From NCBI RefSeq assembly GCF_003194565.2, contig NZ_QICH01000003.1, positions 1 to 64,000 of the forward strand: DNA of 64,000 nucleotides. Direction: 5' to 3'. The translations under genes were made by a program, and so were the position numbers. Positions 45,314 through 54,352 of this stretch are shown here, one piece after another. This DNA comes from Kangiella spongicola (GTDB lineage Bacteria > Pseudomonadota > Gammaproteobacteria > Enterobacterales > Kangiellaceae). Position 1 is the stretch's first letter. Each line of letters begins with the position of its first letter. Below the pieces are notes generated by a model that saw only the letters and a program-made list of their open reading frames with translations, was not told where the DNA came from and ran no database searches.

Positions 45314-45539
45314 GTTCCTTTTCTTGCATGGCGACCATCGGGAATGCCTTGGTGCAAGAAAAGGAACCAAAAGAAGGCACCCCAATATTGAGGTCATTCA
45401 AAGAATGACTTCCCAAAAGACTTTCAAGTCACTTTACGCACCGCGACATACGTTCCATCCATGGCCCGAATGTCACTATTCAAAACGTCCTGTTTTGAAC
45501 TGCTATGACTTGCGAGTCTTTTAGCTCAAAATTACGGGG
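45314..45539 (+). repeat. about 200-bp structured interspersed element, copy B
   Basis: It opens with a 14-bp perfect stem GTTCCTTTTCTTGC/GCAAGAAAAGGAAC (45314-45327, 45354-45367) with a 26-nt loop, then CAAAAGAAGG and a CACCCC box. A hairpin GTCATTC-AAA-GAATGAC (45393-45409) is followed by TTACGCACCG and then TTCAAAAC/GTTTTGAA (45479-45499). It ends TTACGGGG. Stem sequences differ from copy A by paired changes while linkers agree. It lies between leuD and leuB in the operon direction. Confidence 0.75.
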
Positions 45540-45602
45540 AGAATACTTTCTTGAGACCCTGTGCTACAGGATTCATAACAGAACAATTTATTAGGATTGA
45601 AC

Positions 45603-46679
45603 ATGACTAAAAAAGTATTGGTATTACCGGGTGACGGTATTGGCCCTGAGATTGTCGGGCAGGCGACGCGTGTATTAGACGCGCTGATTGAAAACCATGG
45701 TTTGGATGTGACTTATGAGTCTGCGTTGGTGGGTGGTTCGTCGTATGATGCGCATGAAACTCCTTTAACTGATGACGTATTAGCTCAAGCAAAAGACGCT
45801 GACGCTATTCTTCTAGGCGCTGTTGGCGGTCCTAAGTGGGAACAGTACGATATTTCAGTGCGTCCTGAGAAGGCGTTGTTGAAATTACGTTCTGAGTTGG
45901 AGTTGTTTGGTAACTTACGTCCAGCAATTCTGTATAAGCAACTTGCAGATGCTTCGAGCTTAAAGCCTGAGCTTGTGTCTGACCTAGACGTTTTAATCGT
46001 ACGTGAATTAACAGGCGGTATTTATTTCGGCCAGCCACGCGGCATTCGCACTCTTGAGAACGGCGAGCGTCAGGGCTACAACACTTACGTTTATTCAGAA
46101 AGTGAAGTTGAGCGTATTGCCCACGTGGCATTTAAAGCTGCGATGTTACGCGATAAGCGCGTATGTTCAGTGGATAAAGCTAACGTGCTTGAGGCGACTG
46201 AACTATGGCGTGAAGTCATGGATCGCGTGAGCAAAGAGTACCCAGAAGTTGAATTAACGCACATGTACGTTGATAACGCGGCGATGCAGTTAGTGCGTGC
46301 ACCAAAGCAGTTTGACGTGATGGTTACGGGTAATATGTTCGGTGATATCTTGTCGGATTGTGCGGCTATGCTAACGGGATCGATTGGTATGTTGCCGTCT
46401 GCTAGCTTAGACGCTAACGGCAAAGGCATGTATGAGCCGATTCACGGCTCGGCGCCAGATATCGCAGGTCAAAACAAAGCAAACCCATTGGCCACAATCT
46501 TGTCAGTTTCAATGTTGCTTCGTCACAGCTTCGGCGAAGCTGGATTGGCTGACAAAATCGACCAAGCGGTTTCTACCGTGTTGGATCAAGGTTTACGCAC
46601 TGCGGATATCCATACTGATGGCGATAAACTGGTTTCGACCACTGAAATGGGCGACGCGGTTTTAGCAGCACTCACTTAA
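45603..46679 (+). CDS. leuB: 3-isopropylmalate dehydrogenase
   Basis: 358 residues from ATG 45603, with TTAGGA upstream; a TTG two codons earlier is unneeded. Motifs: [32 protein letters not shown] (catalytic Tyr), and the metal-binding and NAD region [22 protein letters not shown] and [20 protein letters not shown]. It catalyses the third step of leucine synthesis. It is separated from leuD by copy B of the repeat, and leuA is not in the window. Confidence 0.97.
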   Translation: MTKKVLVLPGDGIGPEIVGQATRVLDALIENHGLDVTYESALVGGSSYDAHETPLTDDVLAQAKDADAILLGAVGGPKWEQYDISVRPEKALLKLRSELELFGNLRPAILYKQLADASSLKPELVSDLDVLIVRELTGGIYFGQPRGIRTLENGERQGYNTYVYSESEVERIAHVAFKAAMLRDKRVCSVDKANVLEATELWREVMDRVSKEYPEVELTHMYVDNAAMQLVRAPKQFDVMVTGNMFGDILSDCAAMLTGSIGMLPSASLDANGKGMYEPIHGSAPDIAGQNKANPLATILSVSMLLRHSFGEAGLADKIDQAVSTVLDQGLRTADIHTDGDKLVSTTEMGDAVLAALT

Positions 46680-46726
46680 TGCAAGACCTAACCCAAGTTG
46701 TATTTGGGTAAATATATGTAAAATCA

Positions 46727-46755
46727 TTGGCATAAGGTGCTTAGCACTCTATAAT
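46727..46755 (+). promoter_or_regulatory. promoter of the ccm operon
   Basis: TTGGCA at 46727-46732, a 17-bp spacer and consensus TATAAT at 46750-46755, 17 bp before the ccmA ATG. A GTGCTTAGCAC palindrome lies in the spacer and could be a repressor site. Confidence 0.7.
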
Positions 46756-46772
46756 TCAGGGCAAAGTAACTT

Positions 46773-47453
46773 ATGCCAAGCCTTAGCTCAATGTCTCAAT
46801 CTCAAGACATACAATTCGATGGACTTTATGCCCATGAGCTAACGGTTTCCCGTTCCGAAAATGTTCTTCTCGAAGATGCCGAGCTGCATCTTGCTCCTGC
46901 CACTATTACTTATCTCTATGGTGAAAACGGTACTGGTAAAACAAGCCTTATGCGCTGTTTAACCGGCTTGTTGCAACCTGACGATGGCAAAATCTATTGG
47001 AATAAAAAGCCTATTAATCACCCTGAATCGGGTTATTTTCAGGATCTTATTTTTCTAGCGCACAGTTTATCCATGAAAAATGAGCTGACGATCGCTGAAA
47101 ATTTAACTTTTTACGCGCAGTTGCGCTGTGGTGGAAGTTACAATAATAAAGAACTTCAGGCAGATATTAGCCAAGTATTAACTGATTTAGGCATCGGAGG
47201 GTTAGAAGGGCGTATGTTCGCTGAACTATCGGCAGGTCAGCAACACAAAGTGGCCTTAGCCCGATTAATGCTTGAGCCAGCAAAAATTTGGATATTAGAC
47301 GAGCCATTCGTCAATTTAGATCAAAAAACACGTGGTTGGTTAGCAGCTAAAACTTTGGAGTTTAAGGCACAAGGTGGTGTCGTGCTTTTTACCTCACACC
47401 ATCACATTGATGAGTTGCCGGTTGACCAAAAGGTTGGGGTGGAGCACGAATGA
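46773..47453 (+). CDS. ccmA: heme exporter ATPase CcmA
   Basis: 226 residues from ATG 46773; an ATG at codon 7 is possible. ABC ATPase motifs: Walker A GENGTGKTS, signature LSAGQQHKVALARLM, Walker B WILDEPF, and the switch His (FTSHHH). With CcmB and CcmC it releases holo-CcmE. First gene of the ccm operon; overlaps ccmB by 4 bp. Confidence 0.94.
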   Translation: MPSLSSMSQSQDIQFDGLYAHELTVSRSENVLLEDAELHLAPATITYLYGENGTGKTSLMRCLTGLLQPDDGKIYWNKKPINHPESGYFQDLIFLAHSLSMKNELTIAENLTFYAQLRCGGSYNNKELQADISQVLTDLGIGGLEGRMFAELSAGQQHKVALARLMLEPAKIWILDEPFVNLDQKTRGWLAAKTLEFKAQGGVVLFTSHHHIDELPVDQKVGVEHE

Positions 47454-48121
47454 TTAGTACTCTACTGAAGCGTGAGCTTAAAGTAGCCCGCCGCAACTGG
47501 ATTGGCTTAGCCATTCCACTATTGTTTTTTATTATCGTAGTTAGCTTGTTTCCCTTCGCCGTAAGCCCGGAAGCGCCGATGTTGCAAAAATTAGCGCCTG
47601 GGGTAATTTGGGTCGCGGCTTTATTGTCGATGCTACTTTCCTTGGAGCAGTTTTATCGTAGCGACTTCCAAGACGGTTCGCTCGAACAGCTACTGCTCAT
47701 GAGTTCGCCGACATCCGTGGCGATTAGCAAAATCTTTGCGCACTGGCTATTAACAGGCTTACCGTTAGTAATTTTATCGCCATTACTTGGTCTCTTGATG
47801 CAGATCAACTATGGCTTTGAGCACATCAATCATACTTGGGTTCTGATGTTGAGTTTAATGTTGGGAACGCCAACCTTGTGTTTGCTCGGAGCTGTTGGTA
47901 TGAGCTTGACCCTGGCAGCTAATCGAAATGGCTTGTTGGTCTCAATATTGATTATTCCATTGTATGTGCCAGTTCTGATTTTTGGCGCATCGACTGTTAC
48001 AGCATCCTTAGAGAGTTTGCGTTATAATGGCGAACTCGCCATATTAGGCGCATTTTTGATGATAGCGATTGTTTTTGCGCCTTTCGCATCGGGTCGCGCA
48101 CTTAAAATTTCAGTAGGTTAA
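47450..48121 (+). CDS. ccmB: heme exporter permease CcmB
   Basis: 223 residues, six membrane helices. LEQFYRSDFQDGSLEQLLLM is the CcmB signature. The ATGA overlap with ccmA indicates coupled translation. Confidence 0.95.
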   Translation: MISTLLKRELKVARRNWIGLAIPLLFFIIVVSLFPFAVSPEAPMLQKLAPGVIWVAALLSMLLSLEQFYRSDFQDGSLEQLLLMSSPTSVAISKIFAHWLLTGLPLVILSPLLGLLMQINYGFEHINHTWVLMLSLMLGTPTLCLLGAVGMSLTLAANRNGLLVSILIIPLYVPVLIFGASTVTASLESLRYNGELAILGAFLMIAIVFAPFASGRALKISVG

Positions 48122-48127
48122 GGTTTA

Positions 48128-48895
48128 ATGGCAAAAGCTTGGCGTTGGTTTCACCAGTTAGGTTCTCCGAAATACTTATTCCAAAAAACGGGTCAGTGGC
48201 TTCCATGGATATGGGGCGCGACATTGATCTTGTTAGCTGTGGGTCTTTACTACTCTTTGTGGGCATCACCACTCGAAGCGAGGCAGGGCCAAGGCCATAC
48301 CGTTCGAATTATGTATATTCATGTCCCAGCCGCTGCTTTGTCGATGGTGGGTTACATTGCCATGGCAATCGCCGCTATTGTGGGGTTGGTGTGGAAGATG
48401 AAAATGGCCTTTGCGGTGGTACGCTCGATAGCGCCAGCCGGTGCTGCCATGACGTTTCTGGCTTTGTTTACAGGCTCCGTTTGGGGTAAGCCGACATGGG
48501 GCACCTGGTGGGAGTGGGATGCTCGTATGACGTCTGAGCTACTGTTGTTATTCCTATACCTTGGTTTCATCGCTCTCCATGCGTCTTTTTCGGATCGCTC
48601 CAAAGCAGATAAAGCGAGTGCAATTTTGGCGATTGTCGGTGTTATTAATATTCCAATTATTTATTTCTCCGTGAAGTGGTGGAATACACTGCACCAAGGC
48701 TACTCAGTGACACAAAAGGGAGCGTTAGCTCCAGAGTTTCAAGTGCCGCTATTTACTATGCTGGCAGGTATGTATTTATTGTTTGCCGCATTGGTGATTA
48801 TGCGCCTGCGCGCTGAAATTATTCTGCGCAATCAAAAGTCGCGCTGGGTGATGGAGTGGGCAACTGCTGACGCTAAGAAGGTGACGCATGACTAG
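48128..48895 (+). CDS. ccmC: heme exporter protein CcmC
   Basis: 255 residues, six helices. The heme-handling WWD motif is TWGTWWEWDARMTSEL (about 120-135), and the His in IMYIHVPAA and LHASF flank it. It loads heme onto CcmE. It overlaps ccmD by 8 bp. Confidence 0.96.
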   Translation: MAKAWRWFHQLGSPKYLFQKTGQWLPWIWGATLILLAVGLYYSLWASPLEARQGQGHTVRIMYIHVPAAALSMVGYIAMAIAAIVGLVWKMKMAFAVVRSIAPAGAAMTFLALFTGSVWGKPTWGTWWEWDARMTSELLLLFLYLGFIALHASFSDRSKADKASAILAIVGVINIPIIYFSVKWWNTLHQGYSVTQKGALAPEFQVPLFTMLAGMYLLFAALVIMRLRAEIILRNQKSRWVMEWATADAKKVTHD

Positions 48896-49097
48896 TTGGC
48901 ACGAATTTATATTTATGGGCAAGCACGGCGCTTATGTTTGGTCGAGCTACCTGATGACTCTTGTCGTTTTGTTAGGCTTGTTTATTGGCTTTAGAAAAAT
49001 GCTGAAATCGTTAAAAAAGCAAGTTCAATCAGAGGCCATGTTGCCTAGCGACAAAAGGCAAAAAACTAGAAAATTAAAAGTATCTCAGCCGGACTAA
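48888..49097 (+). CDS. ccmD: heme exporter protein CcmD
   Basis: 69 residues with one membrane helix (YVWSSYLMTLVVLLGLFIGF) after the conserved FIFMGKHGAYVW start, then a basic tail. It stabilises the CcmABC-CcmE complex. Confidence 0.9.
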   Translation: MTSWHEFIFMGKHGAYVWSSYLMTLVVLLGLFIGFRKMLKSLKKQVQSEAMLPSDKRQKTRKLKVSQPD

Positions 49098-49140
49098 TGG
49101 CTAGGTAAATCCTTGATTATATTGAGTATATGATAAGACC

Positions 49141-49596
49141 ATGAAAACACATCGTCGTAATAAACTAATCGCCATTATTGGTGGCTTGGTATTGATCTCG
49201 GGCGCGGTCGCACTGATTCTTTATGCGTTGAGCTCAAACATTAACCACTTCTACCCGCCAACAGAAGTTAGCCAAGGCAAGGCTCCGATGGATAGAACCA
49301 TTCGTGTGGGTGGGCTTGTGGCTTATAACTCGGTCAAAAGAGCCGACGATGGTTTGGAGGTTGCTTTTACCGTGACTGATAATCAAAACACGCTTGAAGT
49401 GCGCTATGAAGGGATTTTGCCTGACTTGTTTAAAGAAGGTCAGGGCGTTATCGCGGAAGGTAAACTGGTGAGTAAAACCGAGTTTAAAGCGACCAAAGTA
49501 TTGGCTAAACATGATGAAAAATATATGCCACCCGAAGTCGAACAGTCTTTGGAAAAATATGGTCATCCAGTCCAGTCTAAATCCACTGAATATTAG
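49141..49596 (+). CDS. ccmE: cytochrome c-type biogenesis protein CcmE
   Basis: 151 residues. An N-terminal anchor (LIAIIGGLVLISGAVALILYAL) leads to an OB-fold domain (RVGGLVAYNSVKR) and the heme-binding His motif KHDEKYMPPEV near residue 122. It is the periplasmic heme chaperone. Confidence 0.96.
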   Translation: MKTHRRNKLIAIIGGLVLISGAVALILYALSSNINHFYPPTEVSQGKAPMDRTIRVGGLVAYNSVKRADDGLEVAFTVTDNQNTLEVRYEGILPDLFKEGQGVIAEGKLVSKTEFKATKVLAKHDEKYMPPEVEQSLEKYGHPVQSKSTEY

Positions 49597-51615
49597 GTGA
49601 GTCTCTTGATTCCTGAGCTTGGAAATTTTTTATTAATCATGGCGTTTATTAACGCCATATTTTTAGGTGTCTTGTCCTTTGTTGGTGCGCACTATGAGCA
49701 TCAAGGGCTTATGCGTTTTACGAAGCGTTCCGCAATTAGTATCTTCTTATTGATATTAGCCAGTTTCATTTGCCTGACCGTTTCTTTTATCAACAATGAT
49801 TTCTCGGTAGCTTATGTCGCTAACCATTCAAACTCCCAGCTTCCGATTTACTATCGAATTTCAGCAGTGTGGGGCGCTCACGAAGGTTCGCTACTATTGT
49901 GGGTATTGATTTTAGCCGGTTGGATGGCAGCTGTTGCTGTATTCAGTAAAGCTTTACCAAAGCCTTTAGTTTCAAGGGTTTTAGGCGTAATGGGCTTTAT
50001 TGCCGTTGGCTTTATCGCCTTCACATTGTTTACTTCGAATCCTTTTGAGCGTGTATTACCCTTTATTCCGATTGATGGCGCAGATCTGAACCCATTACTA
50101 CAAGACTTTGGTTTAATCGTGCACCCACCAATGCTTTATATGGGTTATGTGGGTTTTGCTGTGGTGTTTGCGTTTGCTATCGCTGGTCTTTTAGAAGGAG
50201 AGCTGGATAATCAGTGGGCTCGCTGGAGCCGCCCATGGACTACGGTGGCGTGGATATTCTTGTCGCTTGGAATTGCTCTTGGTAGTTGGTGGGCATACTA
50301 CGAACTCGGCTGGGGTGGCTGGTGGTTCTGGGATCCAGTTGAAAATGCTTCGTTTATGCCATGGTTGGCGGGTACGGCATTGATCCACTCGTTAGCGGCT
50401 ACAGAGAAGCGCGGAGTCTTCAAGTCATGGACCGTGTTATTAGCGATTTTAACCTTCTCATTAAGCTTGCTCGGTACTTTCCTCGTGCGCTCAGGTGTCC
50501 TGACTTCTGTTCACTCGTTTGCTAATGACCCAGTTAGAGGGCGCTTTATTTTAGTGTTCCTAGGTATTGTGGTGGGTGCTTCGCTCTTAATCTTCGCGAT
50601 TCAATCGAGCAAGATTCGTTCCAAATCTAACTTCGGTATTTTTTCGCGAGAAGCGGCTTTGCTGTTCAATAATGCGTTATTAGCAGTTGTGACCTTTATG
50701 GTGTTACTAGGAACTTTGCACCCGCTAATTCAAGAAGCCTTTACCGGTGGCAAGTCTTCGGTGGGTCCTCCGTACTTCAACTTAATGTTTTCTATCTTCA
50801 TGATTCCAATTCTAATTTTGATGCCAATTGGGCAGCAAATTAACTGGAAACAGGAGCCAATAAAACCGTTGTTGACTAAGTACTGGATTTGGGCGCTAGG
50901 CAGTATTTTACTGGGGTTTGCAATCGTCATGATGATGGGCGAGGTAGCCCCAATGGCCTTTGTTGGTACCGCGCTAGGACTATGGGTTGCAGCCGGTTGT
51001 GCTAAATATATTCTTGGGCAGACTTCGAAAAGCGACTCTTTCTCCAGCGGCTTAAAGAAAATAAGCTTGAGTTACTGGGGCATGATCGTAGCACACCTTG
51101 GTGTAGCGATTACGGTGTTAGGGGTGGTCTTGACGTCCTACTATAGCGTTGAGAAGAATATCAAAATCCATCAAGGAGAAACGGTTCAAGTCGAAGATCT
51201 TAATGTTGAGTTTTATGACTTTAATAATCTCGAAGGTCCAAATTATATTTCTTCTGCTGGCAGTTTCCGAATTTATATGGATGGCAAGTTACTAGCTGAC
51301 TTACACCCTGAAAAGCGTAAATATCACGCATCAAGCATGGTTATGACCGAAGCTGATATCAACGCAGGTTTATTCCGTGATATCTATGTTGTGATGGGTG
51401 AGCCTCTGGATGACGGGGCGTGGGCAGTCAGTGTTCATTATAAGGCGTTCGTTCGCTGGATTTGGCTTGGTGCACTCGTGATGGCGCTTGGTGGCTTATT
51501 GGCGGTATCGGATAAACGCTATCGTCAGCGCAAGCGTGAGCGTAAAAACGCCAAGAAAAATGGGGCAGACAAAAATACTGCGAATAGTGACTCATTAGGA
51601 GCGGATAGTGAATAA
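49597..51615 (+). CDS. ccmF: heme lyase CcmF
   Basis: 672 residues from a GTG that directly abuts the ccmE stop. About 15 helices. WWD motif GWGGWWFWDPVENASFMPW (about 245-262), preceded by WGAHEGSLLLW and LHPPMLYMGYVG. It attaches heme to apocytochromes. The C-terminal tail is Lys/Asp-rich. It overlaps ccmG by 8 bp. Confidence 0.96.
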   Translation: MSLLIPELGNFLLIMAFINAIFLGVLSFVGAHYEHQGLMRFTKRSAISIFLLILASFICLTVSFINNDFSVAYVANHSNSQLPIYYRISAVWGAHEGSLLLWVLILAGWMAAVAVFSKALPKPLVSRVLGVMGFIAVGFIAFTLFTSNPFERVLPFIPIDGADLNPLLQDFGLIVHPPMLYMGYVGFAVVFAFAIAGLLEGELDNQWARWSRPWTTVAWIFLSLGIALGSWWAYYELGWGGWWFWDPVENASFMPWLAGTALIHSLAATEKRGVFKSWTVLLAILTFSLSLLGTFLVRSGVLTSVHSFANDPVRGRFILVFLGIVVGASLLIFAIQSSKIRSKSNFGIFSREAALLFNNALLAVVTFMVLLGTLHPLIQEAFTGGKSSVGPPYFNLMFSIFMIPILILMPIGQQINWKQEPIKPLLTKYWIWALGSILLGFAIVMMMGEVAPMAFVGTALGLWVAAGCAKYILGQTSKSDSFSSGLKKISLSYWGMIVAHLGVAITVLGVVLTSYYSVEKNIKIHQGETVQVEDLNVEFYDFNNLEGPNYISSAGSFRIYMDGKLLADLHPEKRKYHASSMVMTEADINAGLFRDIYVVMGEPLDDGAWAVSVHYKAFVRWIWLGALVMALGGLLAVSDKRYRQRKRERKNAKKNGADKNTANSDSLGADSE

Positions 51616-52174
51616 GAAGATAGTGTTGGCGGTTGCGCCGATTATTACCTTTATTGGCCTAGTAGTCTTTTTCTGGTTTGCGTTAGACAACGATCCACAA
51701 AAGCTTAATTCAAACTTAATTGATAAGCCGGTTCCAGAGTTTGCACTGCCGTCGTTGCAGAACCCGGAAGTGGTCTATACCGAAAAAGACTTACCTAAAG
51801 AGCTATTCTTGCTAAATGTTTGGGGATCTTGGTGTGGGCCATGCCATATCGAACACCCTTATTTAATGAAATACTCAAAGCAATATTCAGTTCCTATCGT
51901 CGGTGTCAATTATAAAGAAAAGGTTATCGATGGCTTAAAGTTTATTGAAGAGAAAGGTAATCCATATAGCATGGTGATTTCTGATAGTGACGGTCAATTT
52001 GCTATCGATTTAGGTGTATATGGTGCGCCTGAGACATATATTATCGACGATACTGGCACCGTTAGGTTTCGTTATGTGGGTGTGATTGATGACCGTTCAT
52101 GGCACAAAAAGATCTTACCAGTGATCGAACATGTTCTGGGCAAGACGCTTAAACCCATTGAGAGTACAGAGTAG
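51608..52174 (+). CDS. ccmG: thiol:disulfide interchange protein CcmG/DsbE
   Basis: 188 residues from GTG 51608. N-terminal membrane anchor, thioredoxin fold, active site NVWGSWCGPCHIEHP (CxxC near 76-79) and the cis-Pro region GAPETYIID. It reduces apocytochrome c cysteines in the periplasm. Confidence 0.95.
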   Translation: MNKKIVLAVAPIITFIGLVVFFWFALDNDPQKLNSNLIDKPVPEFALPSLQNPEVVYTEKDLPKELFLLNVWGSWCGPCHIEHPYLMKYSKQYSVPIVGVNYKEKVIDGLKFIEEKGNPYSMVISDSDGQFAIDLGVYGAPETYIIDDTGTVRFRYVGVIDDRSWHKKILPVIEHVLGKTLKPIESTE

Positions 52175-52183
52175 GAATCAGTT

Positions 52184-52603
52184 ATGAAACATTTCTTTGC
52201 AGCTCTAATGTTAGCTATTTCGTTTCAAGTCATGGCAGTGATAGAAACCTATGAGTTTGAAACTGAGGCTCAAGAGCAGCTCTATACCGAGATTATCCAT
52301 GAGTTGCGTTGCCCTAAATGTCAAAACCAGACTATTGCAGAGTCGAATGCGGGTTTATCTGAAGATTTACGCTATATTGTTTATCAAAAGGTCAGCGCAG
52401 GGGAAGAAAAGAGAGATATTTTAGCTTATATGCAACAACGTTATGGTGATTTCGTACTTTACGATCCACCAGTAAAACCATCGAATTATTTTTTATGGTT
52501 TGCTCCTATTTTTGTATTCATCATTATTTTAATTGCTGTGTTAGCACGCGTCGGTCGTCGCAAAGTAACGCCTGATAGCAGTGACGACACAGAGGAACTT
52601 TAA
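52184..52603 (+). CDS. ccmH: cytochrome c-type biogenesis protein CcmH
   Basis: 139 residues: a signal peptide, the redox motif HELRCPKCQNQTIAESN (CxxC), and one membrane helix near the C-terminus (WFAPIFVFIIILIAVLARVG). This is the short form; the TPR half is the separate ccmI. Confidence 0.94.
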   Translation: MKHFFAALMLAISFQVMAVIETYEFETEAQEQLYTEIIHELRCPKCQNQTIAESNAGLSEDLRYIVYQKVSAGEEKRDILAYMQQRYGDFVLYDPPVKPSNYFLWFAPIFVFIIILIAVLARVGRRKVTPDSSDDTEEL

Positions 52604-52605
52604 CA

Positions 52606-53631
52606 ATGCTAGTTTGGTTGGCGCTTTTATTATTCGTCTTAGTTTGGGCATCTTGGCTTTTTGGACAGATATTTACTGGTAAACGAAAAGTATTTGTTTT
52701 TATTGCCATGCTATTGGTTTCATCTTTGGGAACACTCGGAATTTATTACTTCGAAGGGGCGCACAAGGAGCTGGAGCAAACAGCTGCCATGCATCAGCAG
52801 TTAAAAGATTTGACCTTGCGTGAACTCGCGGACAAGGCTGATCAAAGAGAGATTACGATGGAGCAGTTACTTTCAGAGCTGCGCCTACGTAACGAATTAG
52901 AACCGAACAACTTCGAAAAGTGGCGTGAGTTAGGAACTATTTTCTTACGTTTTGGTGAGATTGCGCGCGCTGAACAAGCTTTTACACGCGCCGTATCTGC
53001 AAAACCTGGCGCTGAAACTCGCCTAGAATTTGCACAAACCTTTATGGAGCTAGGAACGGAAGAGGGGCTGGAGTATGCCGAAAAGCATATCAAATTGGTT
53101 TTAATCAATAATCCTAAACACGAAGGCGCGCTATTGCTCCAAGGGATTAATAACTTTAAGCAAAAGGACTACCAGTCCGCGGTTTATTACTGGAGTAATT
53201 TACTCAAGCAAAGAGAGCCTGGTAGCGAGTCTTATAAGATTATTAAGGAGCAGATTGAGCTAGCTGAGCGCAAGCTTAAAATGGAAGCCTTAAACCATAT
53301 AAAGGTCATTGTAGATAATCTGGATGAGTTGATTCTAACTCGCTATAAAAAAGCCTTTGTTCTGGTTCGTCGCGAACAAGGCGGGCCACCTGTTGCCGTT
53401 AAATCTATCGACATATCAAAGCTTGATGAACCTTTAAAGCTTTCGCCGGACAATGTCATGTTGCCTGGTGTTGATCTCTGGGCCAGTGAAAATGTGTATG
53501 TTGAAGTGCGCCTTTCTCAAAGTGGATTAGCGCAACCAGAAGCTGGCGACAAGTTTGGAAAAACCGAAATATTGTCTACTTTAACGCCGAGCGAGACCTT
53601 TCACATAGAAATCACGGAGCGAGTGGAATAG
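52606..53631 (+). CDS. ccmI: cytochrome c biogenesis TPR protein CcmI
   Basis: 341 residues. Two N-terminal helices (MLVWLALLLFVLVWASWLFG; VFVFIAMLLVSSLGTLGIYYF) are followed by TPR repeats (about 105-210; NNFEKWRELGTIFLRFGEIARAEQAF) and a beta-rich C-terminal domain. It chaperones apocytochrome c. It starts 2 bp after ccmH and ends the operon. Confidence 0.92.
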   Translation: MLVWLALLLFVLVWASWLFGQIFTGKRKVFVFIAMLLVSSLGTLGIYYFEGAHKELEQTAAMHQQLKDLTLRELADKADQREITMEQLLSELRLRNELEPNNFEKWRELGTIFLRFGEIARAEQAFTRAVSAKPGAETRLEFAQTFMELGTEEGLEYAEKHIKLVLINNPKHEGALLLQGINNFKQKDYQSAVYYWSNLLKQREPGSESYKIIKEQIELAERKLKMEALNHIKVIVDNLDELILTRYKKAFVLVRREQGGPPVAVKSIDISKLDEPLKLSPDNVMLPGVDLWASENVYVEVRLSQSGLAQPEAGDKFGKTEILSTLTPSETFHIEITERVE

Positions 53632-53642
53632 TGGAGTAAGTA

Positions 53643-53748
53643 TTGATTTTGCATATTGATACTGCAAAAATATCAAAATTAAGACGAAATACCGAAAATG
53701 TGTAACAAAATCAGATATGTTGAATCTTAATTTTGAAGAACATAAATA
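53643..53748 (+). promoter_or_regulatory. bufA promoter region with inverted repeats
   Basis: Promoter TTGAAT (53720-53725), a 17-bp spacer and TAAATA (53743-53748). Upstream is an inverted repeat TTGATTTTGCA / TGCAAAAATATCAA (53643-53676). A second 10-bp pair AAAATTAAGA (53675-53684) / TCTTAATTTT (53725-53734) overlaps the -35. Candidate operators for metal control; the first could also be the end hairpin of the ccm operon. Confidence 0.5.
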
Positions 53749-53775
53749 ATCACTATCAACTTAGGAGTAAGATCT

Positions 53776-54183
53776 ATGTTAAGTAAAGACAAGAAAAAGT
53801 TAGCGGTAATCGTAGGCGCATCAATCGCAGCATCAGCTGCTATGGGTACAGCTACTGCTAGCGATAACCCATTCGCACTAAACGATCTTCAGGCTGGCTA
53901 TGATCTTGCTAAATTCGAAGCAGGTGAAGGTAAATGCGGCGAAGGTAAGTGCGGCGAAGATCACGCCAAGAAAGCCAAAGAAGGTAAATGTGGCGAAGGC
54001 AAGTGTGGTGAAGACCTTGCAAAGAAAGCTAAAAAAGCCAAAGAAGGCAAATGTGGCGAAGGTAAATGCGGCGAAGACCATGCCAAGAAAGCCAAAGAAG
54101 GTAAATGTGGCGAAGGTAAGTGCGGTGAAGATAAAGCTAAAAAAGAAGGTAAATGTGGCGAAGGTAAGTGTGGCGTAGCTTAA
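53776..54183 (+). CDS. bufA: bufferin-type copper-binding RiPP precursor, five doubled EGKCG motifs
   Basis: 135 residues. A signal peptide (MLSKDKKKLAVIVGASIAASAAMGTATA) and a short spacer are followed by five copies of EGKCGEGKCG joined by Lys/Ala linkers (EDHAKKAK type), giving ten cysteines. This is the BufA (DUF2282-like) architecture. In characterised bufferins the DUF692 enzyme BufB, with BufC, converts core cysteines to thiooxazoles, making secreted copper chelators. The repeated DNA makes the gene internally repetitive, with units of about 33-42 bp. AGGAG precedes the ATG. bufB and bufC follow. Confidence 0.92.
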   Translation: MLSKDKKKLAVIVGASIAASAAMGTATASDNPFALNDLQAGYDLAKFEAGEGKCGEGKCGEDHAKKAKEGKCGEGKCGEDLAKKAKKAKEGKCGEGKCGEDHAKKAKEGKCGEGKCGEDKAKKEGKCGEGKCGVA

Positions 54184-54223
54184 TAGCTAAGCTTTATTTT
54201 CTCAGCAGCAACTTCTAGCAGTA

Positions 54224-54281
54224 TAAAGAACTTGGTTTATAAGACTGGTTTGTTTAGAGCCCTTATAAGCTAAGTTCTTTA
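54224..54281 (+). promoter_or_regulatory. 20-bp-stem hairpin between bufA and bufB
   Basis: Arms 54224-54243 and 54262-54281 pair fully over 20 bp with two G-U pairs; the loop is 18 nt. It has no T run, so it looks like a processing, stabilising or attenuating element rather than a terminator. Confidence 0.65.
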
Positions 54282-54352
54282 CAATAATGCTTTTTCCGTA
54301 GGTGGTCTTAGACTACTTGCTATTCACCCACAAACTTTGTAAAGGTGATCAT

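Noticed and set aside
45312-45524. 70-codon frame inside structured element copy B
   Set aside because: Its codons follow the repeat's stem sequences, and the same frame is not kept in copy A.
53900-54178. Second reading frame (and a minus-strand frame) through the bufferin repeats
   Set aside because: Both exist only because the repeated GGTAAATGTGGCGAAGG DNA lacks stops in several frames. They give low-complexity Lys/Val or Phe/Ala strings with no ribosome site.
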